A stretch of DNA of 64,000 nt, taken from assembly GCA_961205875.1 (NCBI GenBank), contig OY540812.1, positions 9,424,001-9,488,000 on the forward strand. Direction: 5' to 3'. This document shows positions 63,259 to 64,000 of the stretch, piece after piece. This DNA is from Sialis fuliginosa. Lineage: Eukaryota > Arthropoda > Insecta > Megaloptera > Sialidae. A program made the position numbers and the translations under genes. The notes beneath the pieces are model-generated. The model had not been told where the DNA came from. It worked only from the letters and a program-made list of their open reading frames with translations, and did no database searches. How positions within the stretch are numbered: the first letter of the stretch is position 1; the number at the start of each line of letters is the position of its first letter.

Positions 63259-63397
63259 TTAAACTTTTATTCTAAATTCATTTGATGCAACTTGTCGGTC
63301 ATATTCGTCCAATTGATTTATACTCAGTCTATTAGTAGAACCAGCAGCAAAACTAAATTTTTTAATTTGTTCGTAATTTTGCCAAATGTCAGGTGCT
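63259..63397 (-). CDS. Possible last coding exon of an unidentified convergent gene
   Basis: Read on the minus strand after an AG at 63399-63398, a 46-codon frame runs to a TAA at 63261-63259, followed directly by AATAAA. The peptide (APDIWQNYEQIKKFSF, then NRLSINQLDEYDRQVASNEF) is varied and polar like a real protein end rather than AT-rich noise. No family is recognised, and upstream exons would lie at higher coordinates, possibly beyond the window. The acceptor lacks a strong pyrimidine tract. Confidence 0.3.
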
Positions 63398-64000
63398 CTA
63401 GTATTTAAAATATTTTCAGATTTAATAATTTACTAAAAATAACAAATTTATGATTTGATATTTGATGTGTTTATTTTACTAAAGTTTGTGCTTCTATAGT
63501 ATTTTATGTAATCTCTTACTGGTTGTACTCGAGTTGCAGTTCTTTGATTTACATACTTGCTTCAGACAGTATTTTTTTTTAAGATACACAATGGCTTCAA
63601 TAAGTGAAAAAAGCATTAATTCAATTTGTGGACATTTCTGTGTTATAGCATAGCTCCAGGGTATGATTAGTATTTGAAAACTTATTTTTTATATTTCATG
63701 AAAATAAAGTTGATGTGATTTTAATATAAATGTTCTGTTGTAATTTTGTTCCAAAAATAATTATTATATTATTTTTAAAATGAATTTAAAGAAGCACAAA
63801 TAAATATATATTTGAATATGGTTGGCCAAAAGTCATGAAGAGGTCTGAAGTTTAAATAACTTTTTTTAAATTAATTTTTATTTACACATTTTATATAGAA
63901 GACCATAAAAAAATTCACGATTGAACAACGAACACATTGTGAAATTATCTATTGAAACTCAGTGTCAATAATTCTGACCCAATGAATATATCGTCGTTAT
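63398..64000. other. Unassigned 3' end of window
   Basis: AT-rich sequence. No supported gene or repeat. Confidence 0.4.

Noticed and set aside
63546-63660. Open minus-strand stretch (ITQKCPQIELMLFSLIEA) with a GTATGT donor-like end at about 63555
   Set aside because: Its phase does not join the candidate exon at 63259-63397, the upstream acceptor is weak, and no domain is recognised.

Overview
This window looks like nuclear DNA from an insect. It is very AT-rich, has small exons with GT..AG introns, carries dense short transposons with terminal inverted repeats, and has an arthropod-style TATA plus TCAGT promoter. The style of repeats and genes would fit a hemipteran such as an aphid, but that is an inference from general character and no species-diagnostic sequence was seen.

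Layout. 1-2549 (+): the last two coding exons of an RNF126/RNF115-like RING-H2 E3 ligase. 3209-11143 (-): a complete three-exon secreted C-type lectin-domain gene with two long, repeat-filled introns and a recognisable promoter at about 11.18-11.21 kb. 11.2-26.1 kb: a gene desert of nested DNA-transposon remnants, fold-back elements and Penelope-like debris. 26098-29089 (-): Bdp1, a TFIIIB subunit, five exons. 29962-30150 (+): a possible small membrane-peptide ORF. 30426-33107 and 33580-36797 (+): two tandem dihydroorotate dehydrogenase genes with identical exon layout. 37551-41715 (+): a Popeye-domain (Bves/POPDC) gene with two apparent alternative C-termini. 41.7-46.8 kb: AT-rich sequence with MITEs. 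46811-47325 (-): an ashwin-like gene. 47929-63071 (+): Rev3, the catalytic subunit of DNA polymerase zeta, nine exons and 3831 codons. A possible last exon of a convergent gene lies at 63259-63397 (-).

The genes do not form one pathway. They are ordinary housekeeping or membrane genes: Pol III transcription, pyrimidine synthesis, cAMP-binding membrane protein, tRNA-ligase complex partner, translesion synthesis. Every exon chain below was joined by hand and checked for reading phase: all junctions use GT..AG and each total length is a multiple of three.

The most interesting points are: the duplicated DHODH, whose second copy has changed an orotate-contact residue and has a transposon set exactly at a splice donor; the Popeye gene with a GC-rich alternative last exon and a 30-nt microexon; hammerhead-like ribozyme cores in three Penelope-like fold-backs; a 730-bp near-complete hairpin inside a hAT-like element; and an unusually long Rev3 with a candidate Rev7-binding motif.
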